From contig NC_135373.1 of the NCBI RefSeq assembly GCF_049243985.1, positions 96,281,213 to 96,345,212 on the forward strand: DNA of 64,000 nt. Direction: 5' to 3'. Numbering within the stretch: the first letter of the stretch is position 1; every line of letters starts with the position of its first letter. The notes beneath the pieces were generated by a model that had not been told where the DNA came from, made no database searches, and saw nothing but the letters and a program-made list of their open reading frames with translations. This DNA is from Paroedura picta (taxonomy: Eukaryota > Chordata > Lepidosauria > Squamata > Gekkonidae). The translations under genes and the position numbers were made by a program. Shown in pieces: positions 1 to 12,600 of the stretch.

Positions 1-935
1 TTGGTTCAAAATTGAGAACGGAGTTTGGCAAGGCTGCATACTGTCGCCTTGCCTATTTAACTTGTATGTGGAGCACATCATGAGAAAGGTGGGGTTAGAT
101 GAGTCACAAATTGGGAGTAAGATTGCAGGGAGAAATATCAACAACCTCAGATATGCAGATGATACCACTCTAATGGCAGAAAGCGAAGAGGAATTAAAGA
201 GCCTCGATGTGGGTGAAGGAGGAGAGTGCAAAAGTTAGCTTGAAACTCAACATCAAGAAAATGAAGATCATGGCATTCGGTCCTCTCAATTCCTAGCAAA
301 TAGATGGGGAAGAAATGGAGGTAGTGACAGATTTTATTTTCCTGGACTCCAAGATCACTGCAGATGGGGACTGCAGCAAAGAAATTAAAAGATGCTTCTG
401 GGGAGGAAAGCTATGGCAAATTTAGACAGCATCCTAAAAAGCAGGGACATCACCCTGCCAACTAAAGTGCATCTAGTCAAGGCTATGGTCTTCCCAGTTG
501 CAATGCATGGCTGTGAAAGTTGTACTATAAGGAAGGCTGAGCGTCAAAGAATTGAGGCTTTTGAACTGGTGCTGAAGAAGACTCTTGCGAGTCCCTTGGG
601 CTGCAAGGTTAACAAACTGGTCAGTCCTAGAGGAGATCAGCCCTGATTGCTTCTTAGAAGGCCAGATCCTGAAGATGAAACTCAAATACTTTGACCACCT
701 CATGAGAAGGAAGGACTCTCTGGGGAAGAGCTTAATGCTGGGAGCTATTGAAGGCAAAAGAAGAAGGGGATGACAGAGAATGAGGTGGTTGGATGGAGTG
801 ACTGAAGCAGTTGGTGCAAGCTTAAATGAACTGCTGAGAATGGTAGAGGACAGAAAAGCCTGGAGGATCATTGTCCATGGGGTCACGATGGGTTGGACAT
901 GACTTTGCAACAAACAACAATAACAATTGCATTTT
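1..935 (+). mobile_element. BovB (RTE-clade) LINE, 3' portion, decayed
   Basis: The segment encodes reverse-transcriptase pieces typical of BovB, such as [15 protein letters not shown] near 140-185 and [15 protein letters not shown] near 420-470, followed by the C-terminal region with LMRRKDSLGKSLMLG near 700-740. It ends in the usual BovB tail (GGGTTGGACATGACTTTGCA, then CAACAACAATAACAAT). The 5' part lies outside the window. Compared with the copy at 59.8-60.8 kb the frame is interrupted in several places, so this copy is dead. It directly abuts the Copia fossil and may have inserted into it; the second junction is not visible. Confidence 0.9.
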
Positions 936-944
936 TACTGTTTT

Positions 945-3900
945 TATCTTGTGTAAGCCAGCACAAGACCAACGGAAGAGTGGCAGTATAAAAATCAATC
1001 AAGTATATGCACAAGGTAACAAAAAGGAATAGTATATGAACTGAGTCTTGCACATGAACAGGTACACCTGACACATGAAAGGAAAGACAAAGAAAGCCTG
1101 GAACTGTGGCACACATGCCTAGGACATCATAATCCAAAGGTAATTCTAGACGTTCAGAACAAATTCACTAAAAGGATTAAGATAAAGTCATGAGATATCA
1201 ATGACATAAGCAAATGTGTGTGTGTGTGTGTGGTTTAAGAGCAAAAAGAAATAGACTCCCATTTCAACCCAGGTCTGAGAAATTTACTAGCAAACCATTA
1301 GAATTAATTCACAATTATGTCCTTGAACCAGCACATGTAACATCAAATTGTGGAAACAGATATCTTTTAAACTTTGGATGATTTTTCAAGGTATTCATTG
1401 GCATATCTGCCGAGGCAAAAGAATAAAGTTCATAAATTCCTCAAGAGATATGTTGCTATGGTTTCTAATAATTTTGAGACTTTGTGAACTTCACTCTTTT
1501 GCCTCAGCACCCTGCACAGGAAGTTCATGAGCTTTACACCTGAGCAGAATTGCACTGCTGAAAGGAGATGGGCAAATGCATGTTCATGGACACAGGGCTA
1601 CCCACCAATCCTGACTGCAGACTGCCCACAAAAGGGAGCACACATACACTTTACCAAATATGCCATGGCAAGGTGCCAGACATGGGACACATTATTGATA
1701 GCAAGGCTTTCTCATTTGTACCGAAGGAGAAAAGAAAAAAACTGAAGCCAGAGAAAGTGTTGTTGTGAGATATGATTCTTAAAGTAAGGGGTATGGAGTG
1801 CTGTACCCAGAAACAGGTGGAAGTCTATGTCAGGTGCACTTTGATGAAAGCAGAAACACTAGAGAAGGGACTGCATCACATGACTCAGAAAAGGCAGATG
1901 GCTTGTACCATCTCTTGCACCTTGGATCAGTGTTCAACAATAAAACATTAGAATGAGACACCCAACCTGAGAAGGCAGATTCCGGAGCAATTGTGCCAGA
2001 GATTCAAAGCAGTACATCATAGGAAGGGGGAGTAAGTGAGAATGAGAAGCAATGGCCTGGATAGCTGTGTGACAGCCAATGACAATCCAGGATCATACCA
2101 TTGATACTCATAATGACTGAACAGATGGATACCAGTTTCATGCTTGTCCTACCCCACAAGGTCAGTGTTATCATTTGAACCTTGTACCTGGAAGTATTCC
2201 AGCAACCTAAGCCAGTAGGTGAAAGAAGGCAGTGCAAGGGTTGATGCGCTACACAAAAATAAAATGTGGACCTTGATGAAGCTACCACCAGGAAATAACC
2301 TTATTGGATATAGGTGGGTTCAAATGAGTAGCCGTGTTGGTCTGAAGTAGCACCTTTAAGACCAACAAAGATTTAATCAAGGCATGAGCTTCGGGTGCAA
2401 GCACCCTTCGTCAGACTAGTCATAGGCTCACGCCTTGGTTAAGTCTTTGTTGGACTCTAATTTATTGGATATAGGTGGGTGTTTAAAGTCAAACAATATG
2501 CAGACCGGAATGTGAAATGCTACAGAGCAAGTTTAGTTGCTAAATATTTCTCACAAAAACATGCACAGGACTTTGATGCATCCTTTGCAATGGTGGTGAA
2601 ACATAGTACAATCAGATTGCTTTTGAGCACAGCAGTGCCCAGGAATATGCAAGTCAAACATCCAGATGTAAAGACAGCATTTATTCATTCTGGAGATTCT
2701 GGGAGATCTGTACATCAAGCAGTCAGAAAGTTTTATAGACCCCAAACATCTAAATTTAGTCTTCAAACTGCAGGGAGGGACTAAAACAAAAAATTACACA
2801 AAATGCTCATAGCACAAGGTTTCAAGCAAAGAGAAGCAGATTCATGTATATACACGAAACACAAAGATGCAGATTATACTTTTCTTACATATGTTGATGC
2901 TGTGATTCTGGGTTATGATGGGCAAATGGATTTAAAAAGTGTGGTAGACTGCCTAAACAGAGAAGTAGAAATTAAGCCACTAGGAGATGTTACTAATTAC
3001 CTGGGCATACAAACTGAAAGAGAGGAAGATGGTTTATTTCTCCTAAACCAGACAGAAAATAATTGAACTTTTACAGATGTTAGGTCTAGAAAATGCCAAC
3101 GTGGTGGCAACACCTGTGGCAACTGACTTTCTAGAGAGCACTGAAATGAGTGAGCCTTTACCCAAGGATAAGCCTTTACCCAGTCCAGAACTGCCACAAT
3201 AAAAAAAAAAACATATACACCTCAGCACCACTAGCAGACCTGATATTACAAGCAGTGTTGTGCTCCTTAGTAGAATGACTAGTGCATCTAGCAAAAATAG
3301 TAGGTTGCAGTAAAAAGAGAGGCTGGATACCTAAAAAGAACTTTTAAGTTTGAAACTAAATTAGCCATCCACCAGTAATTCAAAATGAATTAGTTACATG
3401 GATACAGATTGGGCAGAAGACAGTTTAGACTATAAATCCCCAAGTGGGTACTTGTTCCTGTTTGGAGATGGGCCAATCTCTTGGGCCAGTAGAAAGCAAA
3501 CCACAGTAAGTTTTGTCTTCCATAGATCACGAATAGATAGCATCTGCTGAATTATGCAGAGAACTGTTCTGATTAGACCAGTTACTAAAGGACTTTGGAG
3601 CTCATGAGCAAAAGCCAATTCAACTTAAAGAGGACAACCAGAGCTGCAGTAAGATTTCCAAGTCAGAAAAAAATGGCTGCACATGCTAAGCACATTGGCA
3701 TGAAGTTTCACTTATTGCATGACTTAATGAGAAGGGCATAATAGAGATGGAATACTTTTCAACCGAAGAAATGGTGGCCAACATCCTGACTAAATCTGCA
3801 AACAAGAGGATCTGGGAAGGAAAAGAGAATTCTCTTCAATGCATACACTAGTTCCACCCTCTCATGGGTTAGACCTTGAGTCTTTTTGGTTGTTGTCTCT

Positions 3901-4300
3901 GGTTTGATCTTATATAGGACCTCTCTTCTCTCTCTTACATGGGCTTCGAGCTGTAGCATGTTAAACCTGTTTGAAGTCAATCTGTTCCCAATAAGTTAAA
4001 ATGAATATCTCATGTAAGATGTGCTTCTATTTTTGTAAGTAAATTTCCTTCTCTTGTTATCATTGTAGTGAGATAGCTTTGTAATTTGTTTAAACAAAAT
4101 TTCCCCCTAAACTGGGAAATGTGGAGGATCAGGGATACTGCATAATGCTTCTCTGCTTCTAAGTCTGATAATATTTTTGAGCTAGAATGCACAGGTGCCA
4201 ATTGGAGTCTTTAGTCCAATTGCCACCTTATCTGAAAGCCTGGTTAATTTTATGCACTATTTGCTTTCAAGGGGTTAGTTATGAAGAAGGAATACATTTT
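945..4300 (+). mobile_element. Ty1/Copia LTR retrotransposon fossil
   Basis: Parts of a Copia pol region occur in family order. A GAG-pre-integrase motif (LWHTCLGHHNP) lies near 1105-1135. Integrase pieces lie at about 1230-1770, including a LELIH-type motif and a C-terminal KEKRKKL motif. Reverse transcriptase is at about 2290-3070 (KHSTIRLLLS, DVKTAF, NYLGIQ). RNase H is at about 3390-3800 (SGYLFLFG, HIGMKFH). Integrase before reverse transcriptase is the Copia order, opposite to Gypsy. The 3' LTR may begin near 4120, but I cannot define its end, and no 5' LTR is seen. The element is clearly broken in many places and looks old. A SINE is nested at 2320-2461. Start and end are approximate. 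Confidence 0.85.
2320..2461 (+). repeat. Short repeat (TAGCCGTGTTGGTCTGAAG family) inserted in the Copia fossil
   Basis: A 142-bp insert sits between two copies of the 19-bp sequence TTATTGGATATAGGTGGGT (2301-2319 and 2462-2480), a clean target-site duplication. The head reads AGTAGCCGTGTTGGTCTGAAG-like, followed by 'caccttTAAGACCAACAAAG' and a short self-complementary region around GGGTGCAAGCACCC. The same family recurs at least seven more times in the window, in both orientations. I do not know its formal class; a SINE or a non-autonomous element mobilised by a LINE fits the long duplication. Confidence 0.8.
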
Positions 4301-5100
4301 GTTATTATTCTTAGAATGGGATCCTAAAACTGCATAGGGCAGTAAGAATTTTGATTCAGTGACAGGAAAGGGGACCTGGACAGCAGTCAGTCATGTTTGA
4401 CGTGTTATTCTTTAATATAGATAGATGCAGAACCAGGACAGGGGTTAATAACTGTGTTGGGTTGTAAATCAAATGTTTTTTTTAAAATTAAGAAAATTAT
4501 TACTTATTCTTATTAAATTATTTAATTCCAATCAAACTGAATCCCTTTATCATAATTGAATCACAGGCTGTTGGGGAGTGTACATTTAAATTCTGGTTAA
4601 CACTGAATTAAGTGTTTTGGGGATCCTAGACAATTATTTATATTTCCCATTAACCTTTGCATTATGTGTATGTTCTGCACAACATTTTAGCACAACGTTT
4701 AACCCCTTTTCTTCTGGGGTGGGTGACTTGGTAAAGCTTGGCTCCTATGCAATGGTGAATGTACTTTGCAGAAGTTTGTGTTACCTCCGTTTCCTTGAAA
4801 CCCATTTACTCTAAGCACACGAAGCCGAATGACCCCCAGTAGGTCCTGCCGCAGGCATGACTACCTGAAGAGACGATCTGTACCGTTTCCCGGGTATTTT
4901 TGACAATTACATGGCTTTAATTTACAAAGAAAAACAAAAGTTTCTGTCTGGCGAGGTCTTCCCAGCTCCTGCATTCATGGCTTAGGAGCCCTTTTAAAAT
5001 CGTTAGGTTTTATTTTGCCGCTCCAGAACTTCAACGGATGCCGACAGCCCCTTCCTGCTCTCCTCGGTTGAAAGAATTGATTAGTTGGGGGCAGATATTG
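4301..5100. other. AT-rich intergenic spacer, no gene seen
   Basis: No open frame resembling a known protein, no RNA gene and no clear repeat could be recognised. The first part may include the rest of a Copia LTR. From about 4820 the sequence becomes more GC-rich towards the histone H1 promoter. Confidence 0.5.
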
Positions 5101-5130
5101 GGCGAAATTTAGAGTTTATTAACTCGAAAG

Positions 5131-5225
5131 AAACACAAACTGAGCGGTCGGAAGCGTCCTTTCTGCCTTGCAGCGGGGCGGGTTTTCCAGGGGACCAATC
5201 ACGAGGCAGCTCTTCTCTATAAATA
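5131..5225 (+). promoter_or_regulatory. Histone H1 promoter (AC box, GC box, CCAAT, TATA)
   Basis: The canonical order of H1 promoter elements is visible: the H1-specific AAACACA box at 5131-5137, a GGGGCGGG Sp1-type box at 5175-5182, CCAAT at 5195-5199 and TATAAATA at 5218-5225. The TATA box is 73 bases before the start codon, leaving room for a short leader. The AC box marks this as a replication-dependent H1 promoter rather than one for another histone. Confidence 0.85.
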
Positions 5226-5297
5226 AACAGCGGCTGACCTACTTGAGTTCACTTTTTTCTTCCGTGGCGATTTTCTGGCGAGGTCTCCTCTGCAGTC

Positions 5298-5951
5298 ATG
5301 TCTGAAACGGCGCCTGCTGTGGCCGTGGCTGCTGCCGCGCCCGCCCCGGCCTCCAAGGCTCCGGCCAAGCGGGCCAAGAAGAGCGGCGCGGCCAAGGCGC
5401 GCAAGGCGTCCGGGCCCAGCGTCACCGAGCTGATCACCAAGGCGGTGGCGGCGTCCAAGGAGCGCAAAGGCGTCTCCCTGGCGGCGCTCAAGAAAGCCCT
5501 GGCGGCCGGCGGCTACGACGTGGAGAAGAACAACAGCCGCATCAAGCTGGGCCTCAAGAGCCTGGTGAGCAAAGGCACGCTGGTGCACACCAAGGGCATC
5601 GGCGCCTCGGGCTCCTTCAAGCTGGGCAAGAAGCCAGGCGAGAGCAAGGAGAAGGCGCCCAAGAAGAAGCCCGCCAAGCCCAAGAAGCCCGTGGCCAAGA
5701 AGGCCGCCGGCGCCGTCAAAAAGCCCAAGAAGCCCGCCGCCGCCGCCAAGAAGAGCCCCAAGAAGCCCAAAAAGCCCGCCGCTGCAGCCAGGAAGGCGGC
5801 CAAGAGCCCCAAGAAGGCCAAGCCTGTCAAGCCCAAGAAGGTGGCCAAGAGCCCGGCCAAAGCGAAGGCGGTGAAGCCCAAGACGGCCAAGGCCAAGCCC
5901 GCCAAGCCCAAGGCGGCCAAGGCCAAGAAGGCGGCGCCCAAGAAGAAGTAG
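5298..5951 (+). CDS. Linker histone H1 (replication-dependent, 217 aa)
   Basis: An intronless frame encodes a 217-residue linker histone. Residues 1-35 are an Ala/Pro/Lys-rich tail. About 36-110 form the winged-helix globular domain ([15 protein letters not shown], then [19 protein letters not shown] and GASGSFKL). About 111-217 are a Lys/Ala/Pro tail with repeated KPKK and SPKK-type motifs, the usual cyclin-dependent kinase sites. H1 binds linker DNA at the nucleosome entry and exit and compacts chromatin. Length and layout match vertebrate H1 of the main histone clusters. The ATG at 5298 is the first after the TATA box, and translation begins MSETAPA as in other H1 proteins. Coding DNA is strongly GC-rich. 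A histone stem-loop follows the stop by 37 bases. The individual H1 subtype cannot be assigned by eye. Confidence 0.97.
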   Translation: MSETAPAVAVAAAAPAPASKAPAKRAKKSGAAKARKASGPSVTELITKAVAASKERKGVSLAALKKALAAGGYDVEKNNSRIKLGLKSLVSKGTLVHTKGIGASGSFKLGKKPGESKEKAPKKKPAKPKKPVAKKAAGAVKKPKKPAAAAKKSPKKPKKPAAAARKAAKSPKKAKPVKPKKVAKSPAKAKAVKPKTAKAKPAKPKAAKAKKAAPKKK

Positions 5952-5988
5952 ACCTCTCCGGCCGGCTCCGTTGTTTCCAAAACCCAAA

Positions 5989-6027
5989 GGCTCTTTTAAG
6001 AGCCACCCACTTCGTCCCAAAAAGAGC
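5989..6027 (+). terminator. Histone 3'-end stem-loop and downstream purine element of H1
   Basis: GGCTCTTTTAAGAGCC at 5989-6004 is a perfect six-base stem with a four-base TTTA-type loop, preceded by CCAAA and followed by ACCCA, the known stem-loop bound by SLBP. A purine-rich AAAAAGAGCT element at about 6018-6027 matches the U7 snRNA pairing site. Together they direct cleavage of non-polyadenylated histone mRNA. Confidence 0.95.
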
Positions 6028-6698
6028 TGCGGACACGCGCCTGGGTCAAGGGGGGCGGCCTCTCCGGGAGCTGCCCCTTGACATGCCGGCGACAAGCCCG
6101 AGAGGATCGGGATCCCAGGTCACGGGAGCGTGGGAGGGAATGGGTGCCCTGACCGTGGCAGTAGCGGGAGGAGTTAGAGGGAGCCCTGGTAAAGAGTCGG
6201 GTAGGTCTTTGGGATTGCGGTCGGTATGTCCTGGGGAGAATAATTTTGGCTTAGGCGGGAGAACTAATGAACACAGTGTCAAGCACGACCTATTCAAGCA
6301 CATTGTCAAGAAAGGCTTTTCTGCAATGGGCAAATTTTTCCATTTAAATCTAATAGGGATTCGAATCAAGTAGAAAGCATCGGTGCTCAGCATTCCCCTT
6401 GACTGGCAGGTTGGTGGGTGTGGGGCGGGGGGGGGGGGAACGCTTTGCTTCTCTTACTGGAAATGTTTATAGATTCAGTCGTCAATGCTTATAAAGCATA
6501 GTGGGACTCTTTAAGTGTAAATATGTGTGACTGGGTTTCGATGAAGTAAATCGTATGGAAACAACCTGTTTCTAGCATTAATACTTGCTGAAAGCCTCAG
6601 CGTACCTTTTGGGCGGAAATCTACCAGTGATCATATACTGCCAAGAGCTAAAATAAAGAACTTTTACTATGCATAGTAGTTTATCATAATCATATACT
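6028..6698. other. Spacer between H1 and H2B, no gene seen
   Basis: No gene is recognisable. A G-rich run lies near 6423-6439. The open frames on both strands here are GC-driven shadows without family resemblance. Confidence 0.5.
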
Positions 6699-6699
6699 C

Positions 6700-6905
6700 A
6701 GATGAGTAGCCGTGTTGGTCTGAAGCAACATAACAAAGTTGGGGGTCCAGTGGCACCTTTAAAAGCAACAAAGTTTAATTCTGGATATAAAACTTCCGAA
6801 CTTTCGTGTACACGCACAGGGAAGATTGTCCCCAGAATCAAACTTTATTGCTACTTAAAGGTGCCACCAAATTCACACTCAAAGTACGTGTACACTGAAG
6901 CTTGA
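6700..6905 (+). repeat. TAGCCGTGTTGGTCTGAAG-family repeat with an inverted partial copy
   Basis: The head at 6702-6725 and 'CAGTGGCACCTTTAAAAGCA' near 6750 match the family seen at 2320-2461. From about 6835 a reverse-orientation copy of the same middle segment follows (CTTTATTGCTACTTAAAGGT), so two pieces face each other or the element is a fold-back form. It lies between H1 and H2B. Confidence 0.75.
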
Positions 6906-7050
6906 TTTAATACACTAGTTCTTAATGGCTGTTTATTTATTTGGGAAGTGGTTCTTGAGATGTGTAAAAATGTTTCTGTGAATGAACGTTGCTTTGTTCA
7001 GAGTTTATTTACCGGCTTTTGATTTGCCACCGGAGTGAGTGCAACTTGTG

Positions 7051-7626
<576 letters not shown>

Positions 7627-7652
7627 GCTGCCACCCTCGATCCGAACCCAAA

Positions 7653-7690
7653 GGCTCTTTTAAGAGCCACCTACTTCTTCGATAAAAGAG
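7653..7690 (+). terminator. Histone 3'-end stem-loop of H2B
   Basis: GGCTCTTTTAAGAGCC at 7653-7668 is identical to the H1 stem-loop and lies 26 bases after the stop. A purine-rich AAAAGAGCC at about 7683-7690 is a likely U7 snRNA site. Confidence 0.94.
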
Positions 7691-7919
7691 CCCTATCATT
7701 TTCAAAACAATCCATTAAGCTCGCATTTTCTCCCTGTAATAAAGCAGAGGCTTGTGGTCTGTTCTGACCGAAACTATGTAGTGCTATCCAAAGTAGGTCT
7801 GTCCCAGTGGGAGAGCGGGTGTGTTTCCAAAGTAAATAGTAATGTTTTTAAAAGCTGGCCATCTTGCAATGAGAACGCACTAACTAAGCTATATTCACTA
7901 GGAAGTTTGAGGAAGTGCA

Positions 7920-7986
7920 TATAAACGAAAGCTCACACCTTGAATAAATCTTTGTTGGTCTTAAAAGTGCCATTGGACTCAAATGT
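7920..7986 (-). repeat. Fragment of the TAGCCGTGTTGGTCTGAAG-family repeat
   Basis: GAAAGCTCACACCTTGAATA, then TCTTTGTTGGTCTTAAAAGT and GCCATTGGACTCAAAT, match the reverse complement of the family middle and tail. The head is missing. Confidence 0.75.
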
Positions 7987-8039
7987 TATATTCATTAGAA
8001 GGGACGTTTCCTTCCGCTTTAGTTAAGACACATGCCCTG

Positions 8040-8160
8040 CAGCCACAGCTACAAACCAATAGAGTAAGAAGCTTCCGCTGAGCGTCCGTTGAAATTTTGA
8101 AATTCCCGCGTTGGACGGTTATTGGCCACTCGGGTCTTTTACTTACGGACCAACCCAGCT
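8040..8160. other. Histone-promoter-like segment without a recognisable gene
   Basis: CCAAT near 8056, an inverted CCAAT (ATTGG) near 8123 and GTCCG/CGGACC motifs occur in about 120 bases, similar in texture to the three histone promoters nearby. No histone frame lies next to it on either strand. It could be a relic of a lost H2A or H4 promoter. This is inference from composition only. Confidence 0.3.
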
Positions 8161-8659
8161 ACCCATTTGAAACTAGGACTGGTAAAACAACCGCACACAA
8201 CCAACAGTAGGATTAAAGGCTTATCAACGTAGTTTAAGTATGCCTACCCAAACTGCGCGACAAGTAAATGTTATAACTGTTTTCAGAAACGTTTATCAAA
8301 CAACCCACAGCCCCACTCTCAACGGAACCCTTATTTTCAGTTCGAAGAGTAAATGAGTTTACGTTTAGTCTGTTGATTTAGGCTTTTTCTCTTCTGGAGT
8401 GGGAGGAGGGGAGAATCGTTGCACAGGAAAACGTATTTGCTACATCGAGCACAAGTAAAATAATCGGAATTCTGTGAGGAAATATCAAGGAAAAGTCAAC
8501 GAGTCTGAGCCTTAAAGCGAATGTATAGCATATAAAAAACAGTTGCGTAACGTAAAATGGAGACGAGGGACTAAACAGCAAATGATAAGCTGTTACAGTT
8601 CAAGTCAAAGCGAGGTATTTTCAAATTACCCAATAAGGTTTTAGTTTTTCCACTCTCGG

Positions 8660-8742
8660 CCAATCAAAACTAAGCTTCTAACCTATAGTGGAAAAGGGTC
8701 TGTTCTGTATCAGCCAATCAGAACGCAACGTTGGTGTATAAA
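8660..8742 (+). promoter_or_regulatory. Histone H3 promoter (two CCAAT boxes, TATA)
   Basis: CCAATCA boxes at 8660-8664 and 8714-8718 precede TATAAA at 8737-8742, which is 52 bases before the ATG. The second CCAAT is about 20 bases from the TATA box, the close spacing usual for H3 genes. Confidence 0.88.
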
Positions 8743-8778
8743 TTTTGACGCGCGTTCCCACTTTGCTTAGTATCGTAG

Positions 8779-9204
<426 letters not shown>

Positions 9205-9248
9205 CGGGCCCCGCTGCCGCCGCCGCCGCTCAGAACACCCACCCCAAA

Positions 9249-9290
9249 GGCTCTTTTCAGAGCCGCCACTCGCTCCCGGGAAAGAGCTGC
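9249..9290 (+). terminator. Histone 3'-end stem-loop of H3
   Basis: GGCTCTTTTCAGAGCC at 9249-9264 is a six-base stem with loop TTTC, preceded by CCAAA. A purine-rich GGGAAAGAGCTG element at about 9278-9289 is the likely U7 pairing site. The loop differs by one base from those of H1 and H2B, but the stem is perfect. Confidence 0.94.
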
Positions 9291-9439
9291 TCACTCTGGC
9301 TGCTGCATTTTTTTAGTCTTTTAGAATATGCGTTTTCGGAGTTTGTTGCTTGCACATAATTTGGGAAGTTAGTCGCTATATGGGGCAACAGTTTGGGCAG
9401 AGTAGTAGGGCGGGAACTGCTTTAAACACCAAAAATCCC

Positions 9440-9600
9440 TACGTTCAATTTACCATTTCTTTTCCGGCAGCTTTTAAGGCCGTTTCCCTCCTAGCCAATA
9501 GGAATCCTCGTCTACTGTTCTAGCCAGTAGGATCATCCTCGCGTGTGGGGAATAGTTCGCTGAGGCTTTTAATTGCTCGAGCCGTTTAAAACGGTGAAGC
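9440..9600 (+). other. CCAAT-bearing promoter-like stretch, no gene downstream
   Basis: CCAATAGG near 9495, a variant CCAGTAGG near 9525 and a GC-containing stretch resemble a histone promoter, but no histone or other frame follows for 3 kb. A G run lies near 9611-9626. It may be a promoter left from a lost cluster member. Confidence 0.25.
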
Positions 9601-9639
9601 CCGCGCTTTTTTTGGGGGGGGGGGTCAGTTTCTTTATAG

Positions 9640-12600
9640 ACGGGGTAAGAAGGCAGGATGATCTGCTTGAATGTTAGTCTTTGAGGTGCTCCCGGTCTTC
9701 TGGTTAATGAATCATATATGTTGATCTTTCAAATTCCGAAAAACGCCACTGGGGTGGTAGAGACGGCTTCAACGGTTCAGCTGTTCCCTCCGGTTGAGGT
9801 TCTATGGGGGGTGGGTGGAGGGTCTTCCTGCTAAGTTCTGGCTCCCTTACTAGTTAATCGTAATCATACTAACTCAGAAGACTATTTTGCTGCGGTGTCT
9901 CGTGTTTCGGGTTGCCTGATCAGTCTCAATGATTTTGTGAATTCTTCAAAGTAACAAATACTACCCTGGACGTTATTTATCTCTGCGGCGTGCAGGTTTC
10001 GCAATCACTGAACAAGATAAGATGCACGACTAACTAGAAAATAGGGTACAGTACTTCAGCAGCTGCATAGGTCAGATAAAAATAGCCATGCTGAACCCAA
10101 TTGTATCCTTTCCCTCACTGAAAACTCAGGGCAGCAGGGAACGACTGGGTGTTAGGTTTAGCCTGGAGAAAATTGGCTGGAGTCATATCAGAGTTTCCAG
10201 CCACCTGGCATTAGAAGTGTAGGGAGGCGCTCTCATTTCCTGCTGAGAAAAATTCCATTCATACTTTCCAAGCAGTTAACCTTTTCTGATGACCCATTTT
10301 CAAAGAAAGGTTTTGTGATTAGCCACTGATGCTGGTGTGATGTAATTCAGTAAATAAAAGAATGCTATGCTACAGCCTTTGATCATGGAGCAAAGGGAAC
10401 ATCTGAACTCTTGGGATTTCAGAATGTCATTGGCCATACAGTTGGATATAAAGATGAGATGGTGTTTCTACTCAAACTTAAATGCCTGGACCCAAACCTA
10501 GTTAAAAAGGGCACCTACCAACTCTAACCCACTGTCATCACTTGACCTTTGTAAGGAATTGCTTGCTGGGAGGGTCAGGACTCCCAACTCCCCCCTCCCC
10601 CCCAAGATCTGGGGCCTTGTTTTTGTGTCTCTTGGCCAGGGATTCTTTTTTTTTTTTGGGGTGGTGGGGGGGAGGGGGCTTATCTGGGCATGGAATTGGG
10701 GTTAGTGTGGATGGCCAAGTAGTTGTGAATTTGGGGTCTCTTCCAATTCTATGATTTAAGCCAGAAGTTCTATTTAACAAGGTGATTTTAAAAATTAGTG
10801 TTTATACATATTTTCTTGCATACCCCAAAATAGTATACATATTGAGCTAGGCACTGTGTCATTTTGCTGCCATCTAATGGAAAAAGGAAAATGTTTCCCC
10901 TGGCTATTCCTGTATGATGAGTCCTTCATTCTTGAGCTGAGCCATTCTTAACTGTTAGGTGCTGACCAGCTGTCGAGAAATTTTTGCACATGTGCACAGA
11001 AGACAGTCTTGGCTAGGTTTGGATAGGATCATAAATTTATGAAAAGTGAACAAAATTTGAAGCAGTGATGCTATTGTCAATTCCAACTGAATGCTTAAAA
11101 TATGTTATTTCAGAAGTTTTTATTAAACACTACAGCCATACATCATCTTTAATCAGAATTAAGTCCAGTGTGTGTTTAGAATATTATTGCTGTTTGCACA
11201 GATGAAAGTACAGAAAGCCACTGTCTGCCTTGTGCGATTACAAACCCCCCCAAAGTTCCACTTGGCCTTGCCCAGTTTCTAAAACCATTTGTTAGATGCT
11301 AGGAAAGCTAGTAACAGGCTTAGGAGGTAAAAGGGCTGAAAACTGGACTATAACCTGCTCTTCTCATCATTGGGGACACAAAGCAGATAACGTGTGTTTT
11401 CCCCTTCTCAATTTTATCCCCACAACCACCCTATATAGTAAGCTTAAAAAGAAGGAATGAGTCTCCCAAAGTCACATGTCAAACTTTTATGGCTTGAACC
11501 TGATTCCCATATTTTAGTCCATTTTTTAACCACCATGCCATAAAAATGCCTCAAGTGGATGAGGCTGGTCTCTGTTGAGTCTGAGAGTAGCAAATCTGCA
11601 TATGCATTCTAATTCAGCAACTTCTAACTGGAGCTTGTCATGAAAAACTGCTTTGTTACAGGATTATTTCAGCACCTGCTGATTTGGCTCATTTTCTGCT
11701 CACCAGTCACACTCAGAGAACAAATTTTTCTGCTGTTCATGAATTTGAGCATGTTTGGAAGACTGTGCAAATGGGCAGCATATTACACTTGTGTTTGTGC
11801 AATGTTCAAAAAGGGTGACATTCCTGTGTTTCATGTGAACTGCCCTGAGTCTTAGGGGAGGGTGGTAAATAAATGAAATAAATAAAGGAACTTATTTTTC
11901 CTCCCCCATACCTGTTATGACTGCGCATTTGTTTTCCAAAGGGTAAGCAAAACAGTCACAAGCACTATGGTTTTTAAAAATTTTTTAGTGCTCACCTAAA
12001 TTCATATACCAGTAATACTAATATCTGATCTGTATGGATTGGCTGCATTTCATATATGGACATTTCTTTGAAGCCTGATAGGATTAGTAGTTTCATCCTG
12101 CACATGCCATTTAAAAGTTAGTGCTTAGTCTCTATTGTATGGCAAGAATATTTATTTAATTCATTTATACTCTGCCTCTCCCTCCCCCAGTGGTGATACA
12201 TGATCAAAAGTTCATGGAGGACTGTCTGCATCGATTGAAAAGCCTGCCCTAGATAACCAGTAGCACAATTTGAATGATGTCTGTTTTTGGTTGTAAGATA
12301 ATGGTGGTGCCCCCAAAAGTGACAGATCATAAAGAAAAGAAACTAATAACTGTAGCTACTGTGCAGATGCAAAGCTCATGTTGACTGCTCAATTGGGATG
12401 GTGATGGTGAAGCGAGGAGAAAGGGATGTTTGGAAAATGTATTTGCTACATGGACTGGCCAGGCTGATGACTGGATGGAAGTAGTTGGAGCATAAGTTGG
12501 AAAATAAGGAGGATAAAACTTAACATCTTTCAATAAGAGTTTCCTATTTTGGAAGTATAAACTGGGAATCCGTCTATAAAACTGAACAATAGATGTTCTT

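Noticed and set aside
5217-6095. Long minus-strand open frame (292 codons) over the H1 gene
   Set aside because: It is the antisense shadow of a GC-rich, Lys/Ala-rich coding region. It has Gly/Leu-rich low-complexity translation and no family match.
11640-11855. Signal-peptide-like frame upstream of the lectin-pentraxin gene
   Set aside because: No phase-1 GT donor follows the hydrophobic stretch, while the ATG at 12918 has a perfect donor and the right phase.
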